Assembly (NCBI GenBank): GCA_018398765.1
Contig: JAHBMJ010000608.1
Span: 1 to 37,863 of the forward strand
Length of the DNA stretch: 37,863 nucleotides
Reading direction: 5' to 3'
Source: Chromera velia
Lineage: Eukaryota > Sar > Chromeraceae
Shown here: positions 1 through 10,377 of the stretch, in pieces
Layout of the letters: every line of letters starts with the position of its first letter
Position numbering within the stretch: the stretch's first letter is position 1
Notes under the pieces: model-generated
Database searches by the model: none
Seen by the model: only the letters and a program-made list of their open reading frames with translations
What the model was told of the DNA's origin: nothing
Made by a program: the position numbers and the translations under genes

Positions 1-136
1 TGAACGAGTTCGTTTCTTTTCATTTCCTTTTGCATAGGGACCTTCTACAAGGAGTTCGTTTTCAGCATTCGCCACTTTCTTCTTCTGGGGTTCCCTTTAT
101 TTTTGATTTCTTCTTCTGGGGTTCCCTTTTTCAGTC

Positions 137-168
<32 letters not shown>

Positions 169-345
169 CACAAACAGGCAGACAGACAGAGACACAGACA
201 GAGACAGAGACAACACAAGAAACAAAATCCGATCACCAAAGCCAAGCGAGAAGCTCAGAGGGCAGACGTATGCGGAGCTCAAGAGCAGCCATGCTGGTCC
301 GTTTGGCGATCTGCCTTGTCACTGCTCTTTCTGTCCGAGCCTCCG

Positions 346-398
<53 letters not shown>

Positions 399-421
399 TT
401 TTCTCGTTTTCTCTTTCTCTC

Positions 422-468
<47 letters not shown>

Positions 469-565
469 TTCTCTCTTTCTCTCTCTCTCTCTTTCTCTCT
501 TTCTCTCTTTCTTTCTTTCTCTCTTTGTCTTTTTCTCTCTTTGTCTCTTTCTCTCTCCCCCCCCC

Positions 566-607
<42 letters not shown>

Positions 608-622
608 TTCTCTCTTTCTCTC

Positions 623-670
<48 letters not shown>

Positions 671-1242
671 TCTCTCTCTCTCTCTCCTCTTTCTCTCCCC
701 GCTTTTTCTTTCCTTCTTTCTTTCCTTCCTTCCTTTCTCTCTTGCTTTCTTTTGCTCCTCCGTTCCTTTCTTCTTTTTTTCCTTTTTTTCTTTTTTGCCT
801 TCATTCTTTTTTTCCTTGCTTTCCTCGTTTTCCCTTCCTTTTTCCCTTCCCTTCCTCTCCGTTTCTTCATCCTCCTTTGCCTGTTACATGCGCAAGTCCA
901 TCTTGCTCTGCGAAAGTGTTATTTGTGTATCTTATGCATGCAATGACAGCAGAAGAGTGAAGCAAAAAGAGGCAGAAAAGGAATGGAAAATACAGTGAGA
1001 TGGACGGTCAGGGAGACAGACGGCCAGACGCGGCGTATTCAGGCAGGCAGGAACTCACACACGCAAGGAAGCAGGCACGCAGGGAGGAAGGCAGGGAGAG
1101 AGGCGGGTGGACGGACGAGCGGGCCGGTGGGAAAGGAGGCCTCTTTGACATCTACCGCAAGTTAACGTGCGAAACACAGTAGTCTTTTTTGTTGCTGTTC
1201 AAAGGCTGATCATTGTGCACCCGATTTTTCCTGTCCACAGGA
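1..1242. repeat. Simple-repeat block (GACA, CT) and unique spacer
   Basis: No gene is supported here. A (GACA)n tract lies at about 136-170, and an interrupted (CT)n/(CTTT)n pyrimidine tract covers about 345-860. Another GACGG/GGCAGG-type purine repeat runs through about 1000-1130. Long open frames across this block are translations of the repeat (Ser/Leu/Phe or Arg/Glu only) and are not evidence of coding. The block lies downstream of the minus-strand gene that ends at 1243. Confidence 0.85.
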
Positions 1243-1985
1243 TCAGAACCCGAATGCCATCACGAAGCCTGCTCTACCGCAGGTTGCAACTGCGTGCCAG
1301 AGACTGTGCCAGAGATTCCGCTGTTCAAACGTTTGTGCTGTTCTGGAGTGAACTAGACAGTACAGCGACGCAACAACAAGCAAGACTCCCACTCCCAAGG
1401 CGTTCCAGTCTCTGCCTGCAGTCTGCATGCTTATCGAAACGATCACCCACAGGAGAGTGACAGACGCCAGCCACTTGTCACAGTAGTGGACCATACGGTC
1501 AAATGGTCGCTCTCTGTATCCACTGCACAACACAAGTCAATCAGAAATGGGGGGGGGAACAGTTCAAATGTTTGCTGATGCAGTGCATGATGGCTTCCCA
1601 TGCATGGGGTACTCCAAAAGAACTTCATACCAGCACGAGGCTTGTACATATATAGTTCGTGCATGGTCTTGCATGTTTCCTGTCCTTTCATGTCAATGAG
1701 TACTGTAGCCGGATGAGAGTGGTGTGATCCTTTCCCGAACATTGACTCCGGCTTTCGCGAAGCTGACCTGTAGAAGTAATCCGATGCTGTCGACGTCACC
1801 GCACAAGAAAACCAGAGCAGCGCTTCCTTTCGGCACAGCGGCCAAACACAAATGCCAGGCAGCACGAACATCAGACACGACACACCTACCAAAGTACTTC
1901 GTCTCTTTCCCCACTTGTACTCTGTCGGGAGGCTTGTCAGATGGTGTTGTGCAACACTGTCCAAGACTTTCTTGGAGAAGGACAT
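1243..1985 (-). CDS. Small multi-pass membrane protein, two exons
   Basis: Exons are complement(1768..1985) and complement(1243..1522), giving 165 aa. The join is phase 2, with donor GTCAGC after 1768 and acceptor TTGTGCAG before 1522. About five hydrophobic segments can be seen, at residues 30-50, 54-73, 89-107, 114-131 and 146-163. Notable motifs are SDYFYSG (68-74), the Asp-Arg pair at 81-82 and LWHSLWH (143-149), which contains H-x3-H. The Ser/Asp then H-x3-H arrangement in membrane segments is faintly like the CREST membrane hydrolases (alkaline ceramidase, PAQR), but that is only a hint and I do not recognise the family. The start ATG is the first in frame. The protein should lie in a cell membrane, probably of the endomembrane system. 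It is divergent from the ankyrin gene and shares an 800-bp promoter region with it. Confidence 0.6.
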
Positions 1986-2787
1986 CGCGATTTCACCTCT
2001 GCACGCTCACCAGTCAAGGCACTTCATTTGGGTCATGATGTCAAGCTAGCTTGCAACGATGTAGCTGTTTGAAACCACGATTTCAAACACACTCAGGCTC
2101 GATCATGTCCTTGTACATATATACATGTGTATATATTCGTCCTGCATACATTTGTCAGACGACTGTCAGACACGTACTGTGACAGATGTGCACTCAGAAA
2201 ACTCTAGAACAAAACGCAGACCATACGACTGTAGGCAAAATGCATACCGACCCGATCGATATACATGACCGCGGAGAGACATGCATGCACTATAAAGAGA
2301 CTCAACGTACCTGTGACTCTGCATATTATACGGCAATTAACGCTGCCCGCCAGCGCGTGCAACGCCGCGGAGGTTGCACCGCGTTGCATTGCATGCAACA
2401 CTGCAACACCGCTCCGATAAGTGGTCGGACCCCGGCGCGGCCGCGCGCGGAAACATGCAGATCGACCTCATGCAAACTCGCGCGCTTGAATTTTCTCCCG
2501 GGACGAGTGCAGCTAGGGTTTGGGCTCTCGAGTTGCATGGCAGACCGAGCCAGCTCGACAGGCTGGCTGTTAATTCTCGTGATGTTCTCAGAGCTGCCAG
2601 AGCATCGCCCGTAACCGCTGAATTCGTTTCCTTTTTTGCTGCATATGTTCATCTGACGAGGCTTTTAGGAAATTTTCAGGGTGCATTTCGAACTTCTTGC
2701 AGCTGAAAGTCGGTGCTTTTTGTGAACGTGAAGCTCGATCCTGCGTCTGACTCACAAGGCACGCCAAGACGCCGTTCACCCAGCAAG
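1986..2787. promoter_or_regulatory. Divergent intergenic region
   Basis: This 800-bp region separates the minus-strand membrane protein gene from the plus-strand ankyrin gene, so it should hold both promoters. A TATA-rich near-palindrome (tatatacatgtgtatata) lies at about 2117-2134. A GC-rich stretch with repeated GCAAC/GTTGC words in both orientations covers about 2340-2420 and could fold into hairpins. No start site can be fixed from sequence alone. Confidence 0.4.
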
Positions 2788-5559
2788 ATGTCATCCCTCT
2801 CTACGTCCTTTTTTGGATACCATGACGGTTCCTGGAGTGCGTGCTTGCGATCCGTCTTCCCTTCCCTGAATCGTCGGGCCTGCAATTCTTGCGGTCCTTC
2901 GGAGAGCTGCCCTGTCTGCCGAGTTTCCCTTTGTCTGGTCCTGAAGGGTGTCCCCGGCACTCCTCCGGTAAGTGCAGTCAGCTTTTGGACTGTGAGCCGC
3001 GTTTACTCTGTCTTCAAGCGCTTTCCAGTGATTCCGACACGTAATACTATTTCTGTCTCCTTTTTTGTATTTCCCCGTCTCTCTTACGTTTCCCTTCTAC
3101 TTGTGATCCTCCCCTCTCCTTCTTACTCTTTGCAGGTACCTTCAACAGAGGTTGGAAAGATGCTGACGGGGCACGCACACGAAAACTGGGGGTCGCACGT
3201 CTTCAGCTTTTTCGATTTCCCGACATTCCTCACTCTTCTGCAAACCTTCCGAGTTCGTTTTTCCTTCTGTCCAAACGAGACAGAGGAGGGAGACGACAAC
3301 GGGGGATCACTCGGAATGACATTCTCGAAAAGGATACAGGAGGTGCTGACGGAACTACCTGTCGAGGAGCTCTGCCCGTTCATTCACGCATTCGAATACA
3401 ACCCTCCGCCCCTCTCCCCCGTCACCCCTCCCAACGACCCTCTCGTGTCTGATGTCCATTTGACCCTCGGGGACCAGACACCTCAAGTCTTCAGAACCGT
3501 CCGTCTCAGCAACCTGTGGCAGATGTGTCGACGCCATCACCGCAACGTCTCTGCCATTTTGGGGGGGCAGAGACTTCAGAAACACCCGTTTTTTGAGGAC
3601 TTCCTTCTCGGTCTCAATGTCACATGGGTGCTTGAGAAGGTGAGGCAGTGCGTGCCTGAGAAGAGCTTCTATTTTCGTATGCTTCTGGTTCTGTCTCTGA
3701 TCGATCCTGAGCTCTCTCTCCTGAAATCAAGTGAGGAGATTTACCCGCAAGAGGATGCAGGGGTGAGGTTCCGCCGAGGGTCGCGCCCTCTGCTCAACAT
3801 GGGCACATTCAGGATTTCCTCGGCACTCTGTGGAAAGCTTGCGCACGCACTCATGCGGTTGGTGGCCTTGTGGAATAACAAGGCTTGTGCGTGTGCACGG
3901 GTGCAGTGGCTTGGGACACGAGGAGGGATTTCGGGTGCAACACTGACAAATGGGGTTCTTTGTGCCAAGCCTGAGAGAGAAAATTCATATTTGCAAGTGT
4001 GGGGAACGAGAGGGGGTCCATTTGAAATGTGTGTCCGTTTGGGCCACACGGATGTTTTGGCCCCTTTCCTCACAGGGAAGCCAGAATCTCTAGTGGAGCG
4101 TCGCGCGTCGTTGGGAGGTTTGTCTCTCTTTCAAGCAGCTTGTAAGGGTGCGAACCCCGGAGTACTGAGGTATATGATCAACATGATGCCTCCAGAAATC
4201 TGCAGACAAGCCTTGGAGTCGAAGACAACGGACGGAAAGGGGCTGTCTGTCTTTCACATATGCTGCTCGACCCCGACAGCCGACGGTGACGAAACGTTCG
4301 ATGAACTCTACAACGCCGCCGAGGAGCTCGGAATAGACATCCACAGTTTGAGGGACAAGACGGGGCGCTCTGTGTTTTATGCTTGTCCAACAACCTCGAT
4401 CTCTTACCTTGAGAAGTTGAAGAAGGACTTTGATCGCGAGAGGGACATTGAGCTTGTCGGCGTTCGCTCTTCCCTCTTCCATTTTTTCTTTCCTGAGCAT
4501 TTGAACCCAATTCCGAGTACAGTGAGAACTTGCGATGGCCTAGTGTCCCCTCTGTTCCTGGTGGGGCAAATCAAGGTGAAGAGTACCAAGGACAGCAACA
4601 GTGAAGTCCGCGCGGCTTATCTGTTGATTGAGAGGGGAGCGGATCCGTCGGTGTCCATGAAGGGAAAGGGGCCCTGGTTTCTCTGGATGCTTCAAGGGCT
4701 TCTGAAGGGGTGGTCCAGGAACCGTACACAGACGGAGTTGGACACTCTCCTTGCGAGTGTGCGAGGAAGAATAGATGCCAACAGAGCGTCTATATATCTT
4801 CAGAGGGATGATAAAGAGAGAGAGGAAGAGGGTGTGAATGTCAATCTGACGCAAGCCTCTCTGCGTCAGTGGGTGGCTAGTCTTCGTGCGGAATCTGTTG
4901 AGGGAGAAAGGAACATTTGGAGACAGGCGTTTGAGTTCCTTCTCGCTGAGGGAGGCCAGGTCTATCCGGAGAATCGGCAGAGTTCCCATGTGCTTCTGAA
5001 TGAACTCACTCTTCAACACCCCGAAGTAACAAGGATGATGCTTCAGAGGGGCGCAGACCCTTCAGTGGCAGACGCAAAGGGACGAAACGCGCTTGCTCGT
5101 GTCATCGGAGGAAACGGGCGGTGTCTTCAGAAGGTGGGGGTGTGTAATGCACTGCTTGGCGTGGGCCCTGACACTCAGAGCAGGGACCCGGATGAACTCA
5201 AAACTTTGTGGGAAGAGAGGGATGCTGAGGGAAAGTCTGCAGTCGATGTGTTGCCCTCACTTTTCATTGAATCTTTTTCGTCTGATGAGTTGCTGCGTTT
5301 GACAGAGTCCCTGTTGGACTCGAATGTTGAAATTACCCCCACGACAGCCGAACTGGTAGCAACCGCTCTGCAGAGGGACTTCGACAGGCTTCCCATCGAC
5401 CTGTATTTCTCTGTCCGCAACCGGCTCACCGACATCGTTCATGAGGGGGCAATGAGGGCTCAGAGGGAGGGGGGGGGAATGATGCCAGATGGGGCCGGAC
5501 CTCCTCATTCTGCAGCTTCTTCTGCAAATGCTTGTGATGGTGAGGAGGGCAGAGAGTGA
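2788..5559 (+). CDS. Ankyrin-repeat-type protein, one in-frame intron
   Basis: Exons are 2788..2967 and 3136..5559, giving about 867 aa. The intron 2968-3135 has a canonical GTAAGT donor and a CTTTGCAG acceptor. It is 168 nt long (a multiple of 3), phase 0 and free of stops, so a retained intron would add 56 residues without breaking the frame. The start is the first ATG in frame; upstream in-frame GTG at 2713 is less likely. The N-terminus has a Cys cluster C-x2-C-x5-C-x2-C from about residue 32, a possible half zinc site. Ankyrin-like units are visible around residues 390-490, 550-580 and 690-760, including two copies of GADPSV and the typical pattern of helix, Leu-Leu, Gly-Ala-Asp. The C-terminus is Gly/Ala/Glu-rich. 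Ankyrin arrays bind protein partners; no catalytic domain was seen. The role is unknown, likely a cytoplasmic scaffold. Confidence 0.7.
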   Translation: MSSLSTSFFGYHDGSWSACLRSVFPSLNRRACNSCGPSESCPVCRVSLCLVLKGVPGTPPVSAVSFWTVSRVYSVFKRFPVIPTRNTISVSFFVFPRLSYVSLLLVILPSPSYSLQVPSTEVGKMLTGHAHENWGSHVFSFFDFPTFLTLLQTFRVRFSFCPNETEEGDDNGGSLGMTFSKRIQEVLTELPVEELCPFIHAFEYNPPPLSPVTPPNDPLVSDVHLTLGDQTPQVFRTVRLSNLWQMCRRHHRNVSAILGGQRLQKHPFFEDFLLGLNVTWVLEKVRQCVPEKSFYFRMLLVLSLIDPELSLLKSSEEIYPQEDAGVRFRRGSRPLLNMGTFRISSALCGKLAHALMRLVALWNNKACACARVQWLGTRGGISGATLTNGVLCAKPERENSYLQVWGTRGGPFEMCVRLGHTDVLAPFLTGKPESLVERRASLGGLSLFQAACKGANPGVLRYMINMMPPEICRQALESKTTDGKGLSVFHICCSTPTADGDETFDELYNAAEELGIDIHSLRDKTGRSVFYACPTTSISYLEKLKKDFDRERDIELVGVRSSLFHFFFPEHLNPIPSTVRTCDGLVSPLFLVGQIKVKSTKDSNSEVRAAYLLIERGADPSVSMKGKGPWFLWMLQGLLKGWSRNRTQTELDTLLASVRGRIDANRASIYLQRDDKEREEEGVNVNLTQASLRQWVASLRAESVEGERNIWRQAFEFLLAEGGQVYPENRQSSHVLLNELTLQHPEVTRMMLQRGADPSVADAKGRNALARVIGGNGRCLQKVGVCNALLGVGPDTQSRDPDELKTLWEERDAEGKSAVDVLPSLFIESFSSDELLRLTESLLDSNVEITPTTAELVATALQRDFDRLPIDLYFSVRNRLTDIVHEGAMRAQREGGGMMPDGAGPPHSAASSANACDGEEGRE

Positions 5560-6252
5560 CACAGTTTGGGCTCTTGACTCTTACTACGAGTGGAAAGAGT
5601 AGATTCTGACATTCATGCAACTTACATATGATGCAAGAAACCAGGCAACCATCTAATTAATTCATCAAATTTAAAAATTCAATATCAAAACTGCCAGTGG
5701 AACTAACACTGGAAGTCTGGAACTCTCAAAAGCTTTTATATTCTAGTCTAGTAAGTTTAAAGCTAGAAATTCTAGTTTATGTTATTGAAATCATGCAGAG
5801 TCAATTTATTATAAAATAAATTAATCAGTCAATCAATTTATTTAGTGACTTTTTTTGAATGATATCGACTAGATTGATCGTTCAATTGATTCGGGTAAAT
5901 CCGGGTCACGTTAAATAAAACAGTATCATAAAGTCTGCCAGGGCTAGCGCTTTTTTAATACAAATGCTACAGAACAAACAAAATTTAGATTACTCTAGAG
6001 ATTGCCAGTGCTTAACTTGAAATCTAGCCACAAGTTTAAATATTGATTCTCTTCCGTTTTTTCCTGGAAATCTTCCTAGGTTGGGTTTTATATAGTTTGA
6101 AACATGGGTGAACATAAAAACACATTCAATGTATGTTATTTGAAACACAAAAATATTTTTTTGAACATGTGTTTTTTTTAAATTTTTTCTGAACAAAACT
6201 TGCATGTTTTAAAAATTTAAATGAAACCACCTTTCACATGAATCACATCTAT
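5560..6252. other. AT-rich spacer
   Basis: About 700 bp of AT-rich DNA (many aattaatt and aaattt words) follow the ankyrin gene stop. No open frame, RNA gene or terminal inverted repeat was seen. It should contain the 3' UTR and polyadenylation region of that gene. Confidence 0.6.
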
Positions 6253-6357
6253 TTATTGGAGCGCCTCCATTTCTTCCTCCAGAATTTTATTTTTAAACTC
6301 ATCTACAATTCTGTGAATCAGCTTCACTGTCATGGTTGACACTGCTACGGACTGCAT
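6253..6357 (-). other. Possible short coding fragment (C-terminal helix)
   Basis: On the minus strand a 34-codon frame starts with ATG at 6357 and ends with TAA at 6253-6255. It encodes an amphipathic, charged helix (…VKLIHRIVDEFKNKILEEE…), and the frame stays open upstream through a Lys-rich stretch. The composition looks more like real protein than the AT-rich flanks suggest, but no upstream exon was found. It may be the last exon of a decayed gene. No function is proposed. Confidence 0.2.
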
Positions 6358-6964
6358 TGGTGCCTTTTTGTTTTTCCCTTTGCCACAAGGCCGAGAGTCC
6401 CCTTACTCTGGGTCTTGAAGCGTTTTCGTAGCCATAAAGAGAAATGCCACCTTCAACAAAGACACAAGCAAAGAAGACACAAAGAAACAAGACCCGTGGC
6501 AAATAGAACGCTGATAAATGGAGGTCAGTACTCATAGGAAGGCGTACTTAATACCAACAAACCATGAACAGCAGGTAAAGAGCAAGATTGGCGACGACTA
6601 ATAGCGAACAGTCGAAAGAAAAACAAACAGAAAACAAGGACTGGAGATAAAAGGAACTGAGACAAAGAGAGAGAGTTTTTTTTACAAACGGAAAGCAGGT
6701 GAAGTGGGAAGAAAAGACAGGACCTCAAGAAAACACCTCCGTGCTCCCTAACTTCTAAAACAAACAACAGAAGCCAGGGGGAAAGACGAAGAGTGACATG
6801 CAACGAGAACGAAGGAGACCCCATCATATACACACACACATACATACACATACACATACACACACACATACACACACACACACAGACACACACACACATA
6901 CACACACACAAACACACACACACACACACATACACATACACACACATACACACATACATACATA

Positions 6965-7016
<52 letters not shown>

Positions 7017-7058
7017 CTGACTTACTCACTCACTCACTCACTCACTCACTCACTCACA

Positions 7059-7113
<55 letters not shown>

Positions 7114-7217
7114 TACACACATACACACACAATAGTATGTAGTATGAAGACAGCAATCGGGCCAGCAACCTCCATAAACGTGGGTGATTTGTCTAGCTAT
7201 CTGCCTTCTCCATCCAT
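6358..7217. repeat. Spacer with long (CA)n/(ACTC)n microsatellite
   Basis: From about 6828 to 7132 the DNA is an almost unbroken CA-type microsatellite with ATAC variants. It is interrupted at 7018-7056 by (ACTC)n and a short (TA)n at 7003-7016. The upstream 6360-6820 is purine-rich with no supported gene. Open frames over the repeat (Thr-His or Val-Cys polymers) are artefacts. Confidence 0.85.
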
Positions 7218-7964
7218 CTATCTATGTCCACACAAATACCTGTCGAAGTGCATTCTATGTGCGAGGGTATCGGCATACTCTTCCAGGAGGTTTCTGATCT
7301 CCACAGCTGAGAGCACTACCGGTTTCGTCTCTGGGGAGTGAAGTTTAACCTGATACAGACCTTTAAGGAGCGCCAGGAAGAGGGAAAACAAAATAAAGAA
7401 TCCAGTAATTGCCATAACGATGCATGTGACTAACCCCGTCACCCAGTACTGCATGAAGGTCATGAAGACCGCAATCCACATTACGGCAGTCATCATTACA
7501 CTCATAAAGAACGTGAAGGCATAGAGAAGTTTTGCCCCACAGGCTGCGTCAAAGAATTCGTACTCCTTGGGTCCCCCTAGCTCGGTTAGTACGAACAGAG
7601 CCCACACAGCGAAGACCACCGAGCCACATCCCAGGAGGGTTAAGGTGCTAATTAAACCCCATATGACTCCCAGAACAATCCTGTTCTGTCCCTCGGTGAA
7701 CTCCTAGGACCCGTGAATCTCGATGTCGGGCATCTCGGCTATCAAACCAATAGTGATAGAGAGTATCAACCCTGCTATGATGCCTAGGTTCACCAACAGT
7801 TCTACTGTCCTTCTTCTGCTCTCTTTAAAGTTATCAGTTGGTGAGAGGTGGTCGCCTAGCCTGAGGAACGCCCCATTCCATATGTGCTGTAAGATCAGCG
7901 CGCAGTATGAGGGAATTTCGTCGAACCTGTGGTACTCCTCGGGGAGCAAGTAGTTCCCGTCCAT
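7218..7964 (-). pseudogene. Multi-pass membrane protein gene broken by in-frame TAG
   Basis: Reading from ATG at 7964, 86 codons lead to a TAG at 7704-7706, after which the same frame stays open for 161 more codons to a stop at 7218. Both halves look like one protein. The first has a soluble N-terminus and one hydrophobic helix just before the break. The second has three more long hydrophobic segments, then a soluble tail. No frameshift is needed, so a single nonsense change (or a sequencing error, or an unseen small intron) explains the break. The frame is also open upstream of the ATG to about 8072, so an earlier exon may exist. A possible donor (CAG/GTATTTG) near 7243 could mean the 3' end is another exon. 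The family is not recognised. Confidence 0.55.
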
Positions 7965-8298
7965 GATATGATGGCTCTTCCCACTGTTTGCACTGCCCCC
8001 AGCATTCCTATTTAAAAAATTGTTCTCCACTGCTGTTAAAACAATACACAGCGGACGAACGAAGCTGTACACCCTCGCCGGAATCTATTGTGTTTGGCTT
8101 GAAAATTTGTATACACACGGAGAGGGCTTTCACGAGGGGGGAGAAACTCAGAGAATGTTTACCAACCGCCGTAAGAACGGTTGAAAATGGGGTAAAACTG
8201 TTTCAGGCAATTATTGCCTAATTTCAGAATTTGATACATATTTTTTGGGGGGGAAGAGACCTGTGTTCAAAAAGACTCTAAGCCTTGAGCCTGATAGC
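7965..8298. other. Spacer upstream of the broken membrane protein gene
   Basis: No gene is supported. A perfect hairpin (ggcaattattgcc) lies at about 8208-8220, and an accgcc…ggttg inverted pair lies nearby at about 8163-8185. A G run follows at 8246-8253. These may be part of the 5' region of the minus-strand gene. Confidence 0.4.
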
Positions 8299-8306
8299 GT
8301 TTAGAG

Positions 8307-8539
8307 CGCGGCCCATCCACTCGGGAATTTTTGGTACCAAAACTTTAAGACCCCTGCCAAATTTTCCCCTTTTTGCCCCCCCCCTTGCCAAACTTTCCTA
8401 CAAAGGCTCAAATAAGGCAAAAAAAACTGCTGAAATCAAAACATCTGACCCATCGAAGGCTAATTTTCTCTAGTCTTCAATACCAAATATTCCCAAGCTG
8501 AAGACCCCTTACCAATTTTTCCAGAGTGGATGGGCCGCG
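8307..8539. mobile_element. MITE, 233 bp, with 8-bp target duplication
   Basis: The ends are a 16-bp perfect terminal inverted repeat, CGCGGCCCATCCACTC at 8307-8322 and its complement at 8524-8539. Both sides are flanked by the direct repeat GTTTAGAG (8299-8306 and 8540-8547), an 8-bp target-site duplication. The interior has no coding capacity and is rich in C and T runs. An 8-bp duplication is typical of hAT and P-type DNA transposons. It is non-autonomous, and its transposase source is not in this window. Confidence 0.85.
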
Positions 8540-8547
8540 GTTTAGAG

Positions 8548-9509
8548 ACTTTACGCAATGACTTCAATTACAGAAGGCTCGAGCCGAAGAGCGGTTGGAT
8601 TATAGTAGGGTATCCGTTGATTAGTTGTTTGTTCTAGGGTGAGTGTGGAGTACTGCCAACTCTGCCCTTACCTTTCTATCTACATTTCTCTATACAGACT
8701 TAACTCGCGACCAGACTAGCTTCTTTGAGGGTCGATTTGTATTGCAGAGATTTATCCGTGGTTGGGGGATATTGGGGGTATGCAGTTTCATGCGGCCCGC
8801 CGCGTGGCCATATGATGCAGAAGCCGGGCGGGGCGCACGCGGCCCAGCTACGATATCATACAGCCTAATAAAATTCAATATTGAATTGAATTGAATTGGG
8901 GCGGTTAAAGCCGGTGTTATGCATTCGGTTGAGTCTAGGAGTTATTAGTTTCTAATTAGCATTCACTCCTAAGTATGTATTCCTGAGTTTATTTCGTCTT
9001 TCTCTTAAACATGCAGAAATATAAGTGTTATAACATAACGTACAGTACAAAAATCTAGGTTATATAAGTTATGATATAACAGACACTCTGAATATCTCTG
9101 AATCCTACTTTAGTCGTACATACTATATGTTACGGCAAGCTCTACCGAAGTTAGTTCACCGTGCGCATAAATTGAACTAGCGGGTGAAGGGGCAGAGCTG
9201 GGCAATCAGTAGAGCCGGTACTTAAGAAAGCGCGGGCACATGGGTCCGACGTCAGGCCGTCCGCTACGGTGTCACCCACGCCCTGAGGTTTCATGGAAAA
9301 AGAATTAATTCGGAAATACAGAAGTATGCATGTATGTAAGTCAATGTATGGAAAGAATAAGATTGATTAAGATTGAAATAAAACAATACGAAAGGAACAA
9401 AGAGGTCTGATGAACAGATTCCTCTACGTACGTTAAGCTCGATAAGTCAAGTCGTATGTTAAGTCCTCACTTTAGTTCCTAAGAGCGTAACACTATAATA
9501 AGATAACAT
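8548..9509. other. Spacer with short GAATT repeat
   Basis: No gene was seen. A (GAATT)n run at about 8880-8897 is followed by gttaaagccggtg, a word also present near 23371 and, inverted, near 33500. This suggests remnants of one dispersed repeat family. A GC-rich patch (8795-8850) lies before it. Confidence 0.4.
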
Positions 9510-9825
9510 AAGTTCTTCTAGGGGTGATCCCAATATATCCTTTTCCTTGAGCGAGCCTTTTCCTCGAGCGAGCCGCTCTCATTGTAGCGAGCCTAGCGCT
9601 AAGTAGCGAGCGTGAACATAGAAGTTCGTTACTTGACTTACGAGAGAAAATCATGCAGTATTGAAAGAGAACGACTGATCTGAAAGTGTAATGAGTCGTA
9701 TCACTTCAACTCAGATGCAAGAGCCACACAGTGGTCTTCAGACGGCGCTAAGCATCACAAAGCAAGCACTCAAGCAATCCGAGTCTCTGCTTCTGGTATC
9801 TGTGACTGATTTTCCAGTGTAGGTC

Positions 9826-10344
9826 GTGGAAAGCATCAGCTCTCTGCAACACATTCAGAGAACACTTTCTTCCGTCTCCAGTATTTCCATCTCCAGGGAT
9901 GAAGAGACAAACTTGCAAGAGTGTAGCTCTAGAATGAACCCTCAAGAGACGGGCAAGCCTAGTAGTGTTTCCTTTCACAAGTTAACCAGAAGAGGCAAGC
10001 GCTGGTCAAGATTACAGTGGCTCCAGAGGCTAAGCCTTCAAGGAGAGGGAGATAACAGAAATAAAAACGGTTACGTTCTTCTGGGCGTCTTCTCCTCGTC
10101 TTATCCGTCCAGTAACCTATCAGCCACAGCTCGTCCATGGTATCCATATCGTCCGAGGCCTTTCTACCAGGCTCCTGACAAGGCCAGAGGCTTTGGAAGC
10201 AACGCCACAGCAGATGCCCAGGTGTGTGTGCCTTCCACGAGACTGTCTCACCAAGTGAACCACCTTTATGTCTCTCCTCCCCCCGGCGACTGCAATATTA
10301 CTATGCACAGCGAGGTCTTGTGCAACACACCTAGTTCAGGTTAA
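9826..10344 (+). other. Open frame inside the transposon, doubtful
   Basis: A frame of 172 codons with ATG lies between the left end and the MYND region. Its product is Ser/Arg/Pro-rich without a recognisable domain, and a shorter frame runs on the opposite strand. It could be upstream sequence of the captured MYND gene. I find no positive evidence that it is translated. Confidence 0.2.
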
Positions 10345-10377
10345 CCTGCAAGTACAGAATAAGACAGTCACCCTGTT

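Noticed and set aside
30-998. Long open frames on both strands (up to 322 codons)
   Set aside because: They are translations of a pyrimidine microsatellite, consisting of Ser/Leu/Phe or Arg/Glu runs, with no domain.
6793-7142. Thr/His-rich frames over the CA repeat
   Set aside because: Pure microsatellite translation.
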